Of a stretch of DNA of 64,000 bases, positions 16,111 to 26,412 are shown in pieces. The DNA comes from Planctomycetales bacterium ZRK34 (lineage in GTDB: Bacteria > Planctomycetota > Phycisphaerae > Phycisphaerales > Zrk34). The DNA lies in the NCBI GenBank assembly GCA_014873095.1, contig CP050848.1:1364001-1428000 (forward strand). Reading direction: 5' to 3'. The position numbers and the translations under genes are program-made. The notes beneath the pieces are model-generated. The model searched no databases and had not been told where the DNA came from. It saw nothing but the letters and a program-made list of their open reading frames with translations. Positions within the stretch are counted from its first letter, which is position 1. The number at the start of each line of letters is the position of its first letter.

Positions 16111-18429
16111 TTACAACTCGACGCGGCGGAGGCGCAGGGCGTTGCCGATGACGGAGACGGAGCTGAAGGTCATCGCAGCGGCGGCGATCATTGGCGACAG
16201 CAGCAGGCCGAACAACGGATACAGCACGCCGGCGGCGATGGGGACGCCGGCGGCGTTGTAGACGAAGGCGAAGAAAAGATTCTGTCGGATGTTCTTCATC
16301 GTGTGGCGACTAAGCAGGCGGCTTTTAGCGATGCCGCGCAGATCGCCCTTAACCAGTGTCACGCCGGCGGACTCGATCGCCACATCGGTGCCGGTGCCCA
16401 TGGCGATACCGACATCAGCCTGCGCCAGAGCGGGGGCATCGTTGATGCCGTCGCCGGCCATCGCCAGGCGATGGCCTTCGCGCTGAAGGCGTTTGATGAC
16501 TTCGGCCTTCTGATCCGGCAGCACCTCCGCTTCGATGCGATCGATGCCGAGTTGTCCGGCGACTGCTTCAGCCGTGGTGCGATTGTCGCCGGTGAGCATG
16601 ACGATCTCGATGCCGCTTTCGTGCAGCAGTTTGACCGCTTCGGCGGTCGACTCCTTGATCGGATCGGCCACGCCCAGCAGGCCCGCCGGTTTGCCATCGA
16701 CGGCGACGAACATCACCGTCTGTCCCTGCTGACGGAACTGCTCGGCCGCATCACTGAGCGACCCGCCGTCGACTTTCAGTTGATCCATCAAGGCCATGTT
16801 ACCCAACGCCACGGATCGACCCTCGACGCGCCCGATGACGCCTTTGCCGGTGACCGAATCGAAATCCTTCGCGTCGACCAACTCGGCGTTTCGGTCTTTC
16901 GCTCCGCGCACGATCGCTTCGGCCAGGGGGTGTTCGCTGCCTTGCTCCAGCGACGCGGCCAGTCGCAGCAACTGTACTTCGTCAAAACCCTCCGCCGGCT
17001 CGACACTCACCAGCGCCGGTCGACCTTCAGTCAACGTGCCGGTTTTGTCGACGACCAGCATGTCGATCTGCTCCATGATCTCCAGCGCCTCAGCGCTTTT
17101 GATCAGCACGCCGGCCTGAGCGCCGCGCCCGATGCCGACCATGATCGACATGGGCGTGGCCAGCCCCAGCGCACAGGGACACGCAATGATCAGCACCGCC
17201 ACCGCATTGACGATCGCGTAGGCGAAGGCCGGGCTCGGGCCCCACAGGCTCCACGCGATGAATGTCAGGATTGCCGCACCAATGACCGACGGCACGAAGT
17301 ACGACGCTACCCGATCGGCGATGCCCTGAATCGGTGCGCGGCTGCGCTGGGCCTCGGCGACCATCTGCACAATCTGAGCCAGCAGTGTTTCACCACCGAC
17401 GCGATCGGCCTGCATGATGAAGCTGCCGGTCTGGTTAATGGTGGCGCCGGTGACGTCATCGCCGGACTCTTTGCGCACAGGTACCGGCTCGCCGGTGATC
17501 ATCGATTCGTCGATCGTGCTCGCCCCCTCGACGACTTTTCCATCGACAGGCACCTTGTCGCCGGGGCGCACACGCAGACGGTCGCCGATCTGCACCTGGT
17601 CCAGCGGGACTTCCTGCTCGTTGCCATCGTCATTGATGCGTCGTGCGGTTTTGGCGGCCAGCTCCATCATCGCACGGATCGCGCCGCTGGTGCGCTGACG
17701 GGCACGTCCTTCGAGCACCTGCCCCAGCAGCACAAGCGTGATGATCACCGCCGCCGCCTCGAAGTAGACCCCGACCATGCCGCTGTCGTCGCGGAAGGAG
17801 TTCGGAAAGATACCCGGCGCGAGCGTCGCCACGAGGCTGTATCCGTAGGCCGCCCCGACGCCTGTCGCGATCAGCGTGAACATGTTGAGATTCCACGACA
17901 CCACCGAACGCAGACCGCGCACCAGTAGCGGCCACCCCGCCCAGACAACCACCGGTGTCGACAACACCAGCTCCGCCCAGCGCGTGATCGTGTGGCCCAG
18001 CCACTGCTCCACGGGCCAGCCCGGAATATGTCGGCCCATCGCCAGCACCAGCACCGGCAGACTCAGCGCCACGCCGACCCAGAACCGCCGTGTCATGTCA
18101 CGCAGTTCGCTGTCATCTTCTTCGGCTTCGGAGGGCGCGACCGGCTCCAGCGCCATCCCGCACTTGGGGCAACTGCCGGGCCCGACCTGCCGCACCTCCG
18201 GATGCATCGGGCAGGTGTAGATCTGGCCGCTGGTTTCGTCTTCAGCCGGCTCATCGGGCGTCAGATACTTTGCCGGATCGGCTTCAAACTTGTTTTTGCA
18301 CCCCGTGCTGCAGAAGTAGTAATCGCGCCCTTCATGTTCGACATGACCGGCGGCGCGGTCCGGATCGACCTGCATGCCGCAAACGGGATCGGTGGCGATG
18401 GCATTATCTTCGTGATGATGTTCGTGCAT
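16111..18429 (-). CDS. copA: Copper-translocating P1B-type ATPase
   Basis: A 772-residue protein. The N-terminus is His-rich (MHEHHHED), then a YHS domain (about 12-57; DPVCGMQV...[10 protein letters not shown]), then a heavy-metal-binding domain (about 71-96; YTCPMHPEV...[10 protein letters not shown]) instead of the classic HMA domain. The ATPase core is complete: SMITGEP, the membrane copper motif [10 protein letters not shown], the phosphorylation site [16 protein letters not shown] and [10 protein letters not shown]. Eight membrane helices are expected. The enzyme exports Cu(I) at the expense of ATP. It lies 37 bp downstream of the putative anti-sigma gene, so all three genes are likely one operon controlled by the ECF sigma factor. 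Confidence 0.93.
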   Translation of the reverse strand: MHEHHHEDNAIATDPVCGMQVDPDRAAGHVEHEGRDYYFCSTGCKNKFEADPAKYLTPDEPAEDETSGQIYTCPMHPEVRQVGPGSCPKCGMALEPVAPSEAEEDDSELRDMTRRFWVGVALSLPVLVLAMGRHIPGWPVEQWLGHTITRWAELVLSTPVVVWAGWPLLVRGLRSVVSWNLNMFTLIATGVGAAYGYSLVATLAPGIFPNSFRDDSGMVGVYFEAAAVIITLVLLGQVLEGRARQRTSGAIRAMMELAAKTARRINDDGNEQEVPLDQVQIGDRLRVRPGDKVPVDGKVVEGASTIDESMITGEPVPVRKESGDDVTGATINQTGSFIMQADRVGGETLLAQIVQMVAEAQRSRAPIQGIADRVASYFVPSVIGAAILTFIAWSLWGPSPAFAYAIVNAVAVLIIACPCALGLATPMSIMVGIGRGAQAGVLIKSAEALEIMEQIDMLVVDKTGTLTEGRPALVSVEPAEGFDEVQLLRLAASLEQGSEHPLAEAIVRGAKDRNAELVDAKDFDSVTGKGVIGRVEGRSVALGNMALMDQLKVDGGSLSDAAEQFRQQGQTVMFVAVDGKPAGLLGVADPIKESTAEAVKLLHESGIEIVMLTGDNRTTAEAVAGQLGIDRIEAEVLPDQKAEVIKRLQREGHRLAMAGDGINDAPALAQADVGIAMGTGTDVAIESAGVTLVKGDLRGIAKSRLLSRHTMKNIRQNLFFAFVYNAAGVPIAAGVLYPLFGLLLSPMIAAAAMTFSSVSVIGNALRLRRVEL

Positions 18430-18466
18430 GATCTGGCTGCTGGTTGAATTACGGCGATTGTCGCAC

Positions 18467-19162
18467 TCAGTCGAATCGCAACTGCGAAGCCAGTTCGAGC
18501 AGCGCTTCAGTGTCCAGCTCGCTGACGAGGCAGACGCATCGATCGGCGCGCATCATCATAACCATAGTCAGCCCTTCGGACTGATGGACCTGGAACATGC
18601 GGCCATCGCGTTCGACGGTATTGCCGGGCGCACAGTGCATCTGGCTGCTCTTGGCCACGACCATCGTCACCGGCTTGCCCTGGTGTTCCAGGTGAGCGCA
18701 GACAACCTGGGTCTTATTGACGGTCTCGACGCAGCAGGCGCTGATCGGATCGGCCGCGGGGGTTGGAACCGCCGGCGCTTCAGGCCACTGTTCACTGATG
18801 GCTCGATTGGCCTGCTCGGCGTTTTCGACGTGTATGTTGGTGTGCGAGTCTTCCAGGAAGCTGCGATGCACACGGGCCAACTCGGTCGGTGATGCGATGG
18901 CGGGCGTCTGCCCAACCGTCAGTAGGATCGCCGCAGCGCCGGTGACGATAGCCACCATCGCCGCCAGGGCCAGAGCACGCCGAAAGCGTGTGATGCGTCC
19001 GGCGATGGCGGGGCGCTGGGGCGCTGCGTCCATCATCTGCACCATCGTGGCGTTGAGCCGCTCTTCGAGCAGGCTGGTATCGACAGGCGTCTGGCGCAAC
19101 TTCGCCAGGCGATCGTGCATTGCGCTGTCCACGGCATCGTGATGGGTTGTTTCGTCGTTCAT
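18467..19162 (-). CDS. Putative membrane anti-sigma factor, Cys-rich periplasmic domain
   Basis: A 231-residue protein. About 70 cytoplasmic residues ([23 protein letters not shown]) are followed by one membrane helix ([19 protein letters not shown], about 66-84) and a 145-residue outer domain with six cysteines in pairs or metal-like settings: [19 protein letters not shown] and RCVCL, plus a Met run (MVMMM). The ATG overlaps the stop of the sigma gene by four bases, which is the usual arrangement of sigma/anti-sigma pairs. No zinc-finger anti-sigma motif is seen, so the assignment rests on context and topology. The cysteines and methionines could sense copper. Confidence 0.65.
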   Translation of the reverse strand: MNDETTHHDAVDSAMHDRLAKLRQTPVDTSLLEERLNATMVQMMDAAPQRPAIAGRITRFRRALALAAMVAIVTGAAAILLTVGQTPAIASPTELARVHRSFLEDSHTNIHVENAEQANRAISEQWPEAPAVPTPAADPISACCVETVNKTQVVCAHLEHQGKPVTMVVAKSSQMHCAPGNTVERDGRMFQVHQSEGLTMVMMMRADRCVCLVSELDTEALLELASQLRFD

Positions 19163-19782
19163 GATGGTTCTCCAGAACCAGCGGACGATTCATTGGAAAT
19201 CGCCTGTAACATCCATCCGTTCTGTTGGGCCAGGTCGCTGAGGATCGTGCGCAGCCTGCGGCGTGCATGATGAGCCCGCGACTTGATCGTGCCGACTGGC
19301 ACATCCAGCACTGCGGCCGCCTGCTCGTGATCCAGCCCCTCGACGTCCACCAGCAGCAGCGTCCATCGCATCGCTTCAGGAAGTTGATTGAGGGCTTGAA
19401 TCATGTGTTCATCCTCGAAGCGTTCCAGCATCGCCTGCGGGTCGTTCCATGCGGGGCTGTCGTCCAGCTCTGTGGAGCGGGCTTCAAGCTGAGCTTCGGC
19501 GGCCGGGTCCAGCGCTCGTTCACGCAGGCCGTAGCGCCGGGTGCGGATCGCGTCGATCCACGTTCGCCGCAGGATCGTCATCAGCCATCGCCGGGCGTTG
19601 TCTTCAGCGTCCAGCGTGTCGATCGCCCGCATGGCCTTGATCATGGCGTCGTGGACCAAATCCTCGGCCAGATCATCACGGTGGGTCAGCAGCCTCGCCA
19701 GGCGAAGCATCGCCTCGGCGTGGGGCCAGCACCACTGGCGGAAACGCTCCGCCTGGTCGGAAGTCAAACCCTGCTTGGTCAT
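19159..19782 (-). CDS. ECF-type RNA polymerase sigma factor
   Basis: A 207-residue protein with region 2 (LRLARLLTHRDDLAEDLVHDAMIKAM; RWLMTILRRTWID) and region 4 (LNQLPEAMRWTLLLVDVEGLDHEQAAAVLDVPVGTIKSRAHHARRRLR), the standard sigma-70 region 4 HTH. It directs RNA polymerase to promoters of its regulon, probably its own operon with copA. It is the first gene of the minus-strand copper operon; the metal-binding protein gene at 19974 is transcribed divergently from a 190-bp spacer, which would be a good place for the regulated promoters. Confidence 0.9.
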   Translation of the reverse strand: MTKQGLTSDQAERFRQWCWPHAEAMLRLARLLTHRDDLAEDLVHDAMIKAMRAIDTLDAEDNARRWLMTILRRTWIDAIRTRRYGLRERALDPAAEAQLEARSTELDDSPAWNDPQAMLERFEDEHMIQALNQLPEAMRWTLLLVDVEGLDHEQAAAVLDVPVGTIKSRAHHARRRLRTILSDLAQQNGWMLQAISNESSAGSGEPS

Positions 19783-19973
19783 GACTTCATCATACAGAAC
19801 GAAAACCCGCCGCGATGGGGTTCATTGAAAATTGGGGTTAACTGATGCCATGGTGGAAATTTTCAAAAATGCATTCCTGCCGTGAACCTGTGCCGGGACG
19901 AGATTCGTTAGGTCACTGCGAGGCCGCCCTGGCCTGACTACCCCGCACCCTCTGATTCAAAGGAGTACGACAG

Positions 19974-20699
19974 ATGTACCATGTCCGCCTGTTCGCCACG
20001 CTGATGACCCTCACCGCCGCAGGCCTGTTCACGGTGTCCTCCGGCACGTTGCAGGCCGCCGAGCCGCACGAACACGCCGATCATGCGGTCACCCACGAAA
20101 AGGCCGTCCCCAGCGCCCCGTATCTGCTGCCGAATGACCCGGTGACGGACCATGCCTTGGCTGAAGTCGAGCATCCCGTGGCGATCCATTACGAAGGCCG
20201 CGAACTGCGTTTCGCCAGTCAGGCCAGCGCCGACAAGTTCAATGCCGATCCGCAGGCTTATCTGCCAGCGATAGACGCTGGGATGATCAAGGACCAGGGG
20301 CCGCGCTATCCACTGGCGACGTGCCTGGTGTCCGGCGAATCGCTGACCGAGATGGGCAAACCCGTCGACTTTATCTACAACAATCGCTTGATCCGTTTCT
20401 GCTGCAAGCACTGCAAGGGTGACTTCCTGAAAGACCCGTCCAAGTTCATCGCCAAACTCGACGCCGCCGCAATCGAAAAGCAGAAAGCCGACTACACCGC
20501 CACGACCTGCCCCGTCTCCGGCGAAAAGCTCGGCGAGATGGGCAAACCCGCTGACCGCATCGTCGGCGATCACCTGGTGCGCCTCTGCTGCCCGCATTGC
20601 GAGAACAAACTTCGCAGCAACGCTTCAGCCTACTTGGGTAAGCTCTCCACGCCCAAGGACGATCATCATCAAGATCATGGCACCCACTCGACACCCTGA
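19974..20699 (+). CDS. Periplasmic metal-binding protein with three YHS-like modules
   Basis: A 241-residue protein with a signal peptide (MYHVRLFATLMTLTAAGLFTVSSGTLQA), a His-rich start of the mature part (EPHEHADHAVTHEK) and a His-rich end (DDHHQDHGTHSTP). In between are three related units of about 55 residues. The second and third carry CLVSGESL...RFCCKHCKGDF and CPVSGEKL...RLCCPHCENKL; the first lacks its cysteines. These resemble the YHS domain at the N-terminus of CopA. It is divergent from the copper operon and probably binds or delivers copper (or another soft metal) in the periplasm. Confidence 0.75.
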   Translation: MYHVRLFATLMTLTAAGLFTVSSGTLQAAEPHEHADHAVTHEKAVPSAPYLLPNDPVTDHALAEVEHPVAIHYEGRELRFASQASADKFNADPQAYLPAIDAGMIKDQGPRYPLATCLVSGESLTEMGKPVDFIYNNRLIRFCCKHCKGDFLKDPSKFIAKLDAAAIEKQKADYTATTCPVSGEKLGEMGKPADRIVGDHLVRLCCPHCENKLRSNASAYLGKLSTPKDDHHQDHGTHSTP

Positions 20700-20745
20700 A
20701 TCGTGCCCCCTTTATCACGCCAGACCAGTTGAACAAGTCACCAAG

Positions 20746-20784
20746 AACTGGCCCGTCGAACAGTTCGGCGGGTCAGTTTTCATT
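20746..20784 (+). terminator. Intrinsic terminator after the metal-binding protein gene
   Basis: AACTGGCCCGTCGAA pairs with TTCGGCGGGTCAGTT (15 bp, G-T pairs included) around a 3-nt loop, followed by TTTCATT. It lies 47 bp after the stop codon. Confidence 0.75.
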
Positions 20785-20871
20785 CATTAATGAGAGTCGT
20801 GTCTCTTTAGGCCAAATCCACTTCAGTTCGCACAGCAAGTAGCAATACGCAAACAAACTCCAGACGTTGCA

Positions 20872-22195
20872 GGTCCTTCCGGGTTTTTAGTGGGTCGTGC
20901 TTCCCGGAGACTGTGGCATCGGGTATGACGAAGCTCCATTTCCAGGAGCCACCCGATGCAGGACACGCAGCTTTACCAGCAGATTCTGGGGCTCAAAGAG
21001 CCGTGGTTGGTCGATCGCGTTGAGCTGAACCTCGACCAGCATCAGGTCACGGTGTTCGTCGAACATCGGCCGGACGTGGCGTGGCAGTGTCCGCATTGCG
21101 GGCAGGCGTGTCCGCTGTACGACCACGGCCCGTCTCGCACGTGGCGTCACCTGGACACCTGCCAGTTCCGCACGCTTCTGCAGGCGCGGCCGCCGCGGGT
21201 CAATTGCCCCGAGCACGGCGTGTGCAATGCGACGCTGCCCTGGGCCGAGCCGGGGGCACGGTTCACGATGCTGATGGAACGCTTCGTGATCGATGTGCTT
21301 CAGGAATGCCAGAACATCACGGCGGCCTGCCGGTTGATCGACATCGGCTGGGATCAAGCGGCGCACGTGATGCAGCGTGCGGTCGAGCGTGGTATGCATC
21401 GACGCGAGCAGACGATGGTGAAGTATCTGGGCGTCGATGAGAAGCGATACGGCCGCGGGCATGTATACGTCACCGTGGTCAGCGATCTGGAGACCGGCGC
21501 CGTTCAGGACGTGACCGAACACCACGTCATCGAGAGTTTAGCCTGTTATTACAGGCAATTGTCGCAAGCTCAGCTCGAATCCATCCAGGCGGTCGCCATG
21601 GACATGCACCAGTCATACATCACCGCCACCCAGGATCACGTGCCGGGCGGCGAGCACAAGATCGTCTTCGATCGCTTCCACGTGATCCGTCAGGCCAACC
21701 AGGCGCTGGAGTCGGTGCGGGCCAGCGAGTACCGCCAGTTGTGTGGTGACGACAAGGATGTGCTGCGGGGCGCCAAGCAGATGCTGCTGTGGGGCCGGGA
21801 GAATCGACCGGCCAAGTATGACGAGCGCTTCGCCGAACTGCGTCGGCACACACTGCGCACGGCGCGGGCGTGGAGCATGAAGGAGTTGCTGCGTCAGTTG
21901 TGGCTGCAGCCGAGCCTGAACCATGCCCGCGAGTTCCTGCGGCGGTGGAGCCGGTGGGTCAGCCGATCGAAGATTCATCCGATGAAGCGCCTGGTGCGCA
22001 TGCTGCGTCGACGCATCGACGGCGTGCTGCGCTACTACGAACACCCGCTGACGACCGCCGGTTGCGAAGGCAACAGCCGCATCGCCGCGATCCAGCACTG
22101 CGCCGCCGGTTACCGCAACTTCCAGCGACTCCGCCAGGCCATCCTCTTCTACTGCGGCCAACTCGATCTGCACCCATGAAATACCCGGAAGGACC
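20872..22195 (+). mobile_element. ISL3-family insertion sequence
   Basis: Inverted repeats GGTCCTTCCGGGTTTTT (20872-20888) and its complement at 22179-22195 (one difference) enclose a single transposase gene; the element is 1324 bp. Outside them ACGTTGC (left) and GCAACGT (right) extend the symmetry, so the real ends may be a few bases further out. An 8-bp target duplication, usual for ISL3, was not found. Confidence 0.75.
20956..22179 (+). CDS. ISL3-family transposase
   Basis: A 407-residue protein. The N-terminal zinc-finger of the family is present (WQCPHCGQACPLYDHGP, and ...RVNCPEHGV), then the HTH region (LIDIGWDQAAHVMQRAVERG) and the DDE domain: KYLGVDEKRYGRGHVYVTVV (first Asp), AVAMDMHQSYITAT (second Asp) and, near the end, IDGVLRYYEHPLTTAGCEGN, with the conserved N/E-rich motif where the catalytic Glu sits. 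Length and domain order are normal for ISL3, so the gene looks intact. The stop codon overlaps the right inverted repeat. Confidence 0.9.
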   Translation: MQDTQLYQQILGLKEPWLVDRVELNLDQHQVTVFVEHRPDVAWQCPHCGQACPLYDHGPSRTWRHLDTCQFRTLLQARPPRVNCPEHGVCNATLPWAEPGARFTMLMERFVIDVLQECQNITAACRLIDIGWDQAAHVMQRAVERGMHRREQTMVKYLGVDEKRYGRGHVYVTVVSDLETGAVQDVTEHHVIESLACYYRQLSQAQLESIQAVAMDMHQSYITATQDHVPGGEHKIVFDRFHVIRQANQALESVRASEYRQLCGDDKDVLRGAKQMLLWGRENRPAKYDERFAELRRHTLRTARAWSMKELLRQLWLQPSLNHAREFLRRWSRWVSRSKIHPMKRLVRMLRRRIDGVLRYYEHPLTTAGCEGNSRIAAIQHCAAGYRNFQRLRQAILFYCGQLDLHP

Positions 22196-22477
22196 GGCAA
22201 CGTTAGGACTCTGTCAGCGGGAAACACTTATTCTCGATTGTGGCGCGCTGCTCCGTGCCATCAACGCTACACCAACAGCAATGTTTTATTATTTCTGCCG
22301 ATTAATCAGCACAGCTACAAGAACATGTTAACAGTGAAAGTGGGTGTTGTAATGTTTAAATGCAAAAGGTGTCCGACCTCGGAGGGGTCGGACATGTAGA
22401 AGACATCAAGCAGCCACGCGTGCATGTGCACGGTTTGATAGTGAGGGAGGGTGGGTAGACCAGACGCTTCGGAAGAC
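22196..22477. other. Gene-free stretch
   Basis: About 280 bp between the ISL3 element and the next gene. It contains the terminator at 22358-22393 and otherwise no open frame or repeat that I can support. Confidence 0.5.
22358..22393 (-). terminator. Intrinsic terminator of the surface protein gene at 22478
   Basis: GTCCGACC and GGTCGGAC form a perfect 8-bp stem around a 7-nt loop; on the minus strand it is followed by ACCTTTTGCATTT. Confidence 0.65.
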
Positions 22478-23203
22478 TCAGCGGCGGCGAACGACAAAGG
22501 CGGCCAGCAGCAGCAGGCCCGCGGGCAGTGCCGACGGGGATGGGACGGCGGGTAGGCCCACGATCAGCAGCGGGTCGACGTTGGTGCTTGTGAACAGGAA
22601 CGAGGTGGCCGACGCGCCGGTGGCGAGGCCGAAGTCGTCGAGGTCAATCCCGATCGCGCCGGTGAGCGAGGCGCTGGAATCGGTGTTGGCCGGGAAGCTC
22701 ACCGCTTCGAGCTCGGCGACCGTGGTGACAGGGTCGGTGGTGCTGTACGCCTCGATGAGCAGGCCAGTGATGACGGTCGTATCGAGCGTGGAGTACCCTT
22801 GGGTCACGCTGTTGAGCGTGATCGAGAAGGCCTCGTTCTGCCCGCCAAAGTCAAATAGGACAAAGTCGATGCCGGGTCGATTGACGACGGGCGCGTTGAA
22901 CATGAACTCGCCGCTCATGAGATTGGCAATGCCCGTGTTAATCGAAAGATCCTCGATCACACTGGACCGATCCGATGTCAAGGCGGTATCGCGGAAGTAG
23001 ATCAGTTGAATCGATGAGTCGTCGACATCGGTGAGCGTGACGTTGATGAGTCTTGAGGCCGCGTAGGTCTTCGAGTCCGCCGTGAGGGTCTTCAGGTCGT
23101 ACGAACTCGTGAGCTCGTACGAACTCACGGCAGCTTGGGTTGACGCGACAAACCCAGCCAGGAGCAGTGCGGTGACAATGACGTAGTTGTGAGCGGTATT
23201 CAT
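22478..23203 (-). CDS. Exosortase-sorted surface protein (VPxPAALPAG-type tail)
   Basis: A 241-residue secreted protein: signal peptide (MNTAHNYVIVTALLLAGFVASTQA), a beta-rich body, and a C-terminal sorting signal VPSPSALPAGLLLLAAF followed by VVRRR. The signal differs from classic PEP-CTERM and looks like the VPLPA/VPxPAALPAG variant also recognised by exosortases. The body contains NTGIANLMSGEFMFNAP, RPGIDFVLFDFGG and IDLDDFGLATGAS; the same pattern recurs in the proteins at 38575 and 50950, so they form one paralogous family. It is expected to be exported and cell-surface anchored; the function is unknown. Confidence 0.75.
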   Translation of the reverse strand: MNTAHNYVIVTALLLAGFVASTQAAVSSYELTSSYDLKTLTADSKTYAASRLINVTLTDVDDSSIQLIYFRDTALTSDRSSVIEDLSINTGIANLMSGEFMFNAPVVNRPGIDFVLFDFGGQNEAFSITLNSVTQGYSTLDTTVITGLLIEAYSTTDPVTTVAELEAVSFPANTDSSASLTGAIGIDLDDFGLATGASATSFLFTSTNVDPLLIVGLPAVPSPSALPAGLLLLAAFVVRRR

Positions 23204-23326
23204 GGTGTCTCCTTTACCGGTTTATTTCATTCGTGATCTGCCCGAGATTAAAGAACTGCATCGATCTGAATCATATTGTAAAAGTCCCCGGCTTCGGGCC
23301 ACAAGGTTTTCCATTGGGCCGGGCTT

Positions 23327-24205
23327 CTATCGGTGGCAGAGGGTAGCCCGCCGCGAGCGGCGGCGACGCATCAGCGCCAAACTCGCCGCTGCGAGCAACG
23401 AAATCGAACCAGGCTCAGGCACGATCACCGACGTGACGAATGCCAGGTCGTCCATGCCGGTGTAGGCTGCGTTATTAGACAGGTCGATGATGAACTTCGT
23501 GATGCCGAGACCCGACGGCGCGGTGAATCCGAAGAACGTGTCGTCGGTGCCGTTGCCCTGGGACAGTGTGCTGACGGCCGACGCAGTGGTGTTGTCGGTG
23601 AATGTGACGGTTGCGGTGACAGACACGCCGCTGCTGAAGACCGAGTAATCTCGGGAAAGGATGGTGCCGCCGATGGCGGTGACGACCTCTCCTGGATCGC
23701 CTCCGGTGATCGTGCCGAGGTTGAACACGAAGTCGGCGTTGACACTCTGAACCAGAAATTGACTTCCTGAAATCGGGGTGCGTCCCGAGAACGCCCCTGG
23801 ACCGGCGTAGTCTCCGCTGGTATTTGCAGGGGAACTACCCGGATTGGTGACCGAACCATCGAAGACATGCAGTGACTTGCTCCCACCGTCAAATAACACG
23901 TCGAAATTGTCGGAATACGGGACGGTTCCACCGATGGTGGCGGAGCCGTTGAGGGAGCCGGAATCAAAATTCACCACGCCGCCCTGACCGCTGCTGAAAG
24001 CGTTGGCAACCAGCGTTGTGAAGGACGAGAGACTCAGTTGGTTTGTATTGGCGTCAGAAGTGGCGATGGTATCGACCGTGTTGGATTGCGTGGTATTTTC
24101 GTCGTAGACGCCCACGGCAGTGAACGAAGCCTCCACCGAGGCGGTCACGCCCGCCAGCAGAATTGACAATGACAGCATCGGTATGGTGTTTTTCGAGATC
24201 AACAT
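23327..24205 (-). CDS. PEP-CTERM surface protein
   Basis: A 292-residue secreted protein. Signal peptide at the N-terminus (MLSLSILLAGVTASVEA after a short charged start), a Ser/Thr/Gly-rich beta body (GQGGVVNFDSGSLNGSATIG, ATVTFTDNTTASAVSTLSQG), and the sorting tail VPEPGSISLLAAASLALMRRRRSRR. The PEP motif, membrane helix and Arg cluster are all present, so processing by an exosortase is expected. The body has no enzyme motif. It is located 55 bp downstream of the pseudopilin gene of the sigma-FecR operon and may be part of that operon. Confidence 0.8.
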   Translation of the reverse strand: MLISKNTIPMLSLSILLAGVTASVEASFTAVGVYDENTTQSNTVDTIATSDANTNQLSLSSFTTLVANAFSSGQGGVVNFDSGSLNGSATIGGTVPYSDNFDVLFDGGSKSLHVFDGSVTNPGSSPANTSGDYAGPGAFSGRTPISGSQFLVQSVNADFVFNLGTITGGDPGEVVTAIGGTILSRDYSVFSSGVSVTATVTFTDNTTASAVSTLSQGNGTDDTFFGFTAPSGLGITKFIIDLSNNAAYTGMDDLAFVTSVIVPEPGSISLLAAASLALMRRRRSRRATLCHR

Positions 24206-24259
24206 TCAATTTCTCCAGAAAGGGTTGGGGATTCGGGTGTTCATGGGTATCAACTGGTG

Positions 24260-24970
24260 TCACTGTCGATCTAAAATTTCCCAGATGTCATCCATGGTCG
24301 AGTTCGTCGCGGGGAAGAACCCCGGCGACGGCGTCGGTATCAGATTCAATTCCGTTTCGAATATCGCGCGATTGACCCATGTCACCGAGCCATCCGCCTT
24401 GGCGACTTCCACTCCTTCAATGTGTGCTGTGTCCACCGGCTCATACCAGGAGAACACATCTGCGAGTATGGTCTTGCGACCTAGGTCCGCCAGTCGGGTG
24501 AACTCCGGTGGTCCCCATGAGTTGGTCTTGAACCAATCGACCGTCGGCCGGGTCGCGTAGCTTGATCGTGTGTGCAGGGTCGGGGCCAATGCCGGGGGCC
24601 AGGCGTTGACAGGACTGCTCTGGCGAAACAGATCGTGCTCCTGCGAAGGGCAGTACGCGATTCGGCCGTCCTCCGGAAGCAGGTTCGTCTTGTAGAGAAA
24701 GCCCATCGCGATGTACTTTTTTTCGGTTCGATGCCAGATGAGGTAGTTGAATTGCTTCTGGTTGCTGGTGTACCCGATCGGGACCGCATTCTTGTAGTCT
24801 TGTGCATACATCACGTACAACATCATCACCTGCCGCTGATTGGACCCGCAGACGGCCCGTTTGGCGGTCTCGCGCGCCTTGGCCAGACTCGGTAGCAGAA
24901 TGGCGATCAACAGCGCAATGATCGCCACGACGACCAGCAACTCAATCAGTGTGAAGCCCCGTCGAATCAT
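24260..24970 (-). CDS. Pseudopilin-like protein (prepilin N-terminal methylation signal)
   Basis: A 236-residue protein beginning [21 protein letters not shown], the canonical type IV prepilin/type II pseudopilin signal cut by PilD after Gly 5, followed by the long hydrophobic helix and [18 protein letters not shown]. The C-terminal domain has the planctomycete-type H-X9-DG-like end ([18 protein letters not shown]). Its ATG overlaps the FecR stop by one base (TGATG). The product is third in a sigma-FecR-pseudopilin operon; the same order recurs at 56002-58807. Confidence 0.88.
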   Translation of the reverse strand: MIRRGFTLIELLVVVAIIALLIAILLPSLAKARETAKRAVCGSNQRQVMMLYVMYAQDYKNAVPIGYTSNQKQFNYLIWHRTEKKYIAMGFLYKTNLLPEDGRIAYCPSQEHDLFRQSSPVNAWPPALAPTLHTRSSYATRPTVDWFKTNSWGPPEFTRLADLGRKTILADVFSWYEPVDTAHIEGVEVAKADGSVTWVNRAIFETELNLIPTPSPGFFPATNSTMDDIWEILDRQ

Positions 24971-26412
24971 CAGTTTGCTCCCTCGGCCGGCGATTCGACT
25001 TCTGGGCTGATCCGCATGGGACCTTCGATGCGCAGCGCGTTCGCATAGGCACACTGCCGCTCGGTTGCCACATCAAGGCGAATCGTAAGCCGTCCCTGGT
25101 TGTCGGCGACCGCGTTGGTCCAGCGGATCGGCTTGGCCTCGCGCCAACCCGATTGATAGGCATCGAGTACGATCGAGTTGTCGGGCTGACCGTCGATGCT
25201 GTACGCCCCGGTCCGTGTGCGTGAGGCGTTAGGTTCGGGCGGCTCAGACCGGGCGGCGATCAGCGAAACATCGTAAGCGCGACCGGGCACCAGGTTGGAC
25301 AACTGAATCGTTGCGACATCGCTGGGGCTGTAGGCTTCGTAGATTCCCCACACACCGGCAAGCGCCGTCGGATCGGCCCAGTCGACCGAGGTCTTACGCA
25401 GATCATTGTCACGTATACCGGTGAAACCCCTGGTCGTGATGCTCAATGAAACAGGCCGGCCGAGAATATCGACCATGGCTTCCTGCGAAGAGTTTAGCTT
25501 ACTCACGGTATTCCAATGATCGGTTTCGGAACTGCGGGCCGGATATGCGGCCTTGCTCTGTGGATTGATGAAATCAATCAGAAGACTGGTCGGAGCGATG
25601 TAATTCAACGAAGCGACTCGGTTCAGCTCGTACTGATTCGTCGTGCCGTCAAAACGCCCCGAGGTGCCGGCGGCGAGAATGACCGGAGCGGTTTCTCCGC
25701 GTTCGAACTGCACCGAGACGTGGCCTTCCAGAACACCGACGTGCGTGGCGCCCTGATCATCGACGCGGACGTGAAATCGTGTGCCGAGGTCGACAATTTG
25801 AAGTCCACGGGTCAAGACGGTAAAGCCAACGGCCTGCGGCGGGATGTCCGCAGTCATCTGCCCACTGATCAGTCTACAAGCGTTGCCGGAGATCAGTTCG
25901 AGTTCCGCGGGACCTTCCAGCGTAATGCTGCCGCCATCGTGGAAAAACAATTCGCCTAACCCTGAATCGAATGTCAGGCGACCCTCGCTGAGGGTCTGTC
26001 CCGCGTGGACGGGTTGTCCCTGCCATACGGCGAACGCACCAGTGGTCAGAGTCGCGACCGCCGCCTTGGGAAGCGTGTCTACTCGATCTGTCTCACGGGA
26101 CCGCTGCGGCAACATGATTCCCAGCGCGACCGCCAACAGAATCACCGCGGCGAATGCTAAGCGACGCAGTCGTTCACGTCGGTTTGCACGCACCACAGGC
26201 GGGCTGATCGGCTCGACAATATGCTCGGACTGGTCGCAGCATCGGCGCAGTGCATCGCAGAGCATCAGGTACTGCACATATCGCCGTTGCGCATCCAAAT
26301 CGTCGGCCAGCATCGTGTTGAGTTGATGCCAACCATTGCCATCGATCTCACCGGTGTATACCGCGTCGATCAAATCGTCGAGACTCATCTTGTCAGCGAA
26401 ATCGGCGCTCAT
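24970..26412 (-). CDS. FecR-type transmembrane regulator
   Basis: A 480-residue protein. A short cytoplasmic part (residues 1-80; [20 protein letters not shown], the anti-sigma-like segment) is followed by one membrane helix ([17 protein letters not shown]) and a FecR domain (about 130-240): [50 protein letters not shown]. The remaining 230 residues are an extra beta-rich domain ([36 protein letters not shown]) of unknown type. The start at 26412 is set by the ATGA overlap with the sigma gene. It should sense an outer signal and control the sigma factor. Confidence 0.85.
   Translation of the reverse strand: MSADFADKMSLDDLIDAVYTGEIDGNGWHQLNTMLADDLDAQRRYVQYLMLCDALRRCCDQSEHIVEPISPPVVRANRRERLRRLAFAAVILLAVALGIMLPQRSRETDRVDTLPKAAVATLTTGAFAVWQGQPVHAGQTLSEGRLTFDSGLGELFFHDGGSITLEGPAELELISGNACRLISGQMTADIPPQAVGFTVLTRGLQIVDLGTRFHVRVDDQGATHVGVLEGHVSVQFERGETAPVILAAGTSGRFDGTTNQYELNRVASLNYIAPTSLLIDFINPQSKAAYPARSSETDHWNTVSKLNSSQEAMVDILGRPVSLSITTRGFTGIRDNDLRKTSVDWADPTALAGVWGIYEAYSPSDVATIQLSNLVPGRAYDVSLIAARSEPPEPNASRTRTGAYSIDGQPDNSIVLDAYQSGWREAKPIRWTNAVADNQGRLTIRLDVATERQCAYANALRIEGPMRISPEVESPAEGAN

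Noticed and set aside
16099..17928. 609-residue open frame on the plus strand
   Set aside because: It is exactly antisense to copA, has no start signal and the His/Arg/Asp-rich composition of a GC-driven shadow frame.
20887..21525. 212-residue open frame antisense to the ISL3 transposase
   Set aside because: Antisense shadow frame without start signal.
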